Positions 62,521 through 64,000 of a stretch of 64,000 bases of DNA are shown piece after piece (position 1 is the stretch's first letter; every line of letters starts with the position of its first letter). Under the pieces are notes generated by a model, which saw only the letters and a list, made by a program, of their open reading frames with translations, was not told the DNA's origin and did no database searches. A program made the position numbers and the translations under genes. The stretch comes from JACKCB01 sp964452775 (GTDB taxonomy: Bacteria > Chloroflexota > Anaerolineae > Promineifilales > Promineifilaceae). The stretch spans positions 1 through 64,000 of the forward strand of contig CAYVQP010000001.1 in NCBI GenBank assembly GCA_964452775.1. The letters are read 5' to 3'.

Positions 62521-63557
62521 ATGATGAACAGTGGGCGCATACTGGTGGTCGAAGATGATTACGACATCTCGAATATGCTGCGGATCTTCTTTGCGGGTCA
62601 GGGCTACGAAGTGGACAGCGTAGCGCGTGGGGATGAAGCACTGGCCGCCTGCCGCAGCAAGTTGCCTGATCTAGTAGTGCTGGACATTGTGTTGCCGGAC
62701 ATGGATGGTTACGCCGTGTGCCGGGAGCTGCGGACCCACTCCCGCACTGCCCACATCCCAATCATCTTCCTCACCAGGAAAGATGAACGGCGCGACAAGA
62801 TCGCCGGATTGGAACTGGGCGCCGATGACTACGTGACCAAGCCGTTCGATATTGAAGAACTGAAGTGGCGGGTGCGGAATGCCATCAGCGCCCACCAGCG
62901 CCAGAATCTCACCGATCCCAGCACCGGCCTGCCCGGCGTCCGCCTGATCGAGGAGCAGCTTCGCCGGCTGGTCAACAGTTCCGGCTGGTGGCTCANNNNN
63001 NNNNNNNNNNNNNNNNNNNNNNNNNNNNNNNNNNNNNNNNNNNNNNNNNNNNNNNNNNNNNNNNNNNNNNNNNNNNNNNNNNNNNNNNNNNNNNNCGCCT
63101 GATCGAGGAGCAGCTTCGCCGGCTGGTCAACAGTTCCGGCTGGTGGCTCATTCTGGTCGGCATTGACCACCACGCCCCATTTGTTGATCACTATGGCTTC
63201 GTAGCCGCCGCGGAAGTGCTGCGCTTTGTGTCCACACTGCTCAACACGGCTGTGGATGAAGCCGGCAGTCCGGATGACTTCCTGGGGCATGCCGGCAATG
63301 ACTCATTTGTGATCATCACCCGCGTGCCGGACCCATCAGCCATGGTCAAGAGAATCCACGAGCTGTTCGAGGACGGCATTCGGGCTCATTACAGTTTTTC
63401 TCACGCCGAGCAGGGTGGCATTGAGCTGGCAAATGGGAGCAGAGCGCCCTTGATGAAGCTTTCGCTAGGCATCGTCTCCGATCGCTTTTATCACTTCTCG
63501 GACATCAGAGAGATTACGGAAGCGGCTGCGGAATCGCGGCGCAGCGCGCCGGCTTAG
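62521..63557 (+). CDS. Response regulator with degenerate GGDEF domain, broken by an assembly gap
   Basis: The receiver domain has Asp55 (LVVLDIVLPDMDG) and Lys in DDYVTKPFD. A GGDEF-type fold follows, opening LTDPSTGLPGVRLIEEQL, but its active motif is AGNDSF where GGDEF should stand, so cyclase activity is unlikely. The coding sequence is interrupted by 100 N at 62996-63095, which puts the two halves in different frames. The 55 bp before and after the gap are identical; when they are merged the frame is intact and the protein is 293 aa. AGGA lies 8 nt before the ATG at 62521. A GAF-like gene follows after 12 nt. Confidence 0.87.
62941..63150. other. Scaffold gap (100 N) flanked by an identical 55-bp sequence
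   Basis: Bases 62941-62995 and 63096-63150 are identical, and 100 N lie between. This is the mark of two contigs that overlap by 55 bp but were joined with a fixed-length spacer. The true distance is probably minus 55, with no missing sequence. Confidence 0.93.
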
Positions 63558-63569
63558 CCCGCAGCCCAC

Positions 63570-64000
63570 ATGAGCTCAGAACAGCAGCTACTCGCGGCGA
63601 TCGCTCGAATCACTGAGACGCTGAACCTTACGCTAAGCCTGGAACAAATAACTCAGGCCGTGGTGGACCAGTGTATTCACAGTGGGGGAGCCGTAGGAGC
63701 CAGCGTAACCCTTCATGAGACTGTGCCCGGCCGAGGGGCCATTGTCCGGCAGGCGGGAATCCAAGCGGATGTGCCCCCATTCGAAGATCAGGCCAGCACA
63801 ACCGGCCGGCCGGTCGTGGTGGCGGGGCTTCATGTTGACGGGAGCAGCGGTACAAGTGAGGGAGCTAACTTGGCCGGCATGCTCGTCCCGATCCATCATC
63901 AGTCTGTAAGCGCCGGACAACTGATCCTGCTGTTTTCCGATCGCGCACTCATCACAGATCATCTAATCACGTTTGCCAGTGCGGCGGCGAATCTGGTGGC
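63570..64000 (+). CDS. Partial GAF-like sensor protein, cut by the window end
   Basis: An ATG at 63570 opens a frame with no stop to the last base (143 complete codons). It starts MSSEQQLLAAIARITETLNL with TLSLEQITQAVVDQC next, then GASVTLHETVPGRGAIVRQA and LVPIHHQSVSAGQLILLFSD. This matches the usual GAF pattern of an N-terminal helix, a small domain and a return strand. A histidine kinase, a phosphatase or a cyclase output could follow outside the window. It begins 12 nt after the response regulator, so it is likely in the same operon. Confidence 0.7.
   Translation, partial: MSSEQQLLAAIARITETLNLTLSLEQITQAVVDQCIHSGGAVGASVTLHETVPGRGAIVRQAGIQADVPPFEDQASTTGRPVVVAGLHVDGSSGTSEGANLAGMLVPIHHQSVSAGQLILLFSDRALITDHLITFASAAANLV

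Noticed and set aside
62941..63150. A true 55-bp direct repeat
   Set aside because: Both copies border a 100-N run and merge into one intact frame, so overlapping contigs explain it better.

Overview
The window reads as a stretch of chromosome from a Chloroflexota bacterium, probably of the Anaerolineae/Caldilineae type. The evidence is circumstantial. The GC content is moderately high, and there is a secreted subtilisin with FN3-like repeats ending in a Y-L-P-L-x-x-R tail. There are also secreted C39-fold/TPR proteins, a DUF4388 protein beside an MglA-like GTPase, and a bacterial eRF1-like (baeRF) protein. A run of 100 N flanked by an identical 55-bp sequence shows that this is a draft scaffold. 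I see no rRNA, prophage, insertion sequence or CRISPR array. One tRNA gene, tRNA-Leu(UAA), is present.

Layout. 0-3.4 kb: a DnaJ-type co-chaperone, an HtrA-like lipoprotein protease and a baeRF protein with an intact GGQ motif. 3.5-8.7 kb (minus strand): rsmD, a large polytopic membrane protein and a secreted subtilisin. 8.9-15.4 kb: an AAC(6')-Ii-like acetyltransferase, homocysteine methyltransferase, a small lipoprotein, an MFS exporter, oligoendopeptidase F and a membrane zinc peptidase. 15.7-18.2 kb: a lipoprotein with four META-like repeats. 18.3-22.7 kb (minus strand): a five-gene run of metallo-beta-lactamase-fold protein, small protein, PhoB-type regulator, trehalose synthase and ROK sugar kinase. 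23-24.7 kb: an ABC ATPase and its membrane partner. 24.7-27.8 kb: a small membrane protein, then alanine dehydrogenase coupled to a 4-hydroxybutyrate-type CoA-transferase. 28-31.8 kb: glycogen branching enzyme, mannose-6-phosphate isomerase and rpsT. 31.9-34.4 kb (minus strand): a class III aminotransferase and a receiver/roadblock protein whose C-terminus resembles a domesticated IS200-type HUH transposase. 34.6-42 kb: acyl-CoA dehydrogenase, valS, a Lon-family protease and a universal stress protein. 42.2-46.5 kb: three tandem paralogous C39-fold/TPR proteins. 46.7-53.9 kb: aldehyde dehydrogenase, a two-subunit CoA-transferase whose genes are split by a DUF885 peptidase and a DUF3105 lipoprotein, and a second class III aminotransferase. 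53.9-59.2 kb: a P1B-4-type metal ATPase, a lipoprotein hydrolase, tilS and tRNA-Leu. 59.4-64 kb: a signalling cluster of DUF4388 protein, MglA-like GTPase, hexapeptide-repeat protein, response regulator with a degenerate GGDEF domain, and a partial GAF-like protein.

How the genes work together. Three themes recur. Central carbon storage is covered by trehalose synthase, the ROK kinase, glgB and manA. Amino-acid and short-acid catabolism is covered by Ald, two CoA-transferase systems, aldehyde dehydrogenase, two aminotransferases and acyl-CoA dehydrogenase. Proteostasis and the cell envelope are covered by DnaJ, HtrA, Lon, PepF, the subtilisin, the C39 proteins and lipoproteins. The two most promising places for something undescribed are the small-GTPase signalling cluster at the right end and the roadblock/HUH-like fusion at 33.3-34.4 kb, which could be a partner of such a GTPase. 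Both proposals rest on motif reading by eye.
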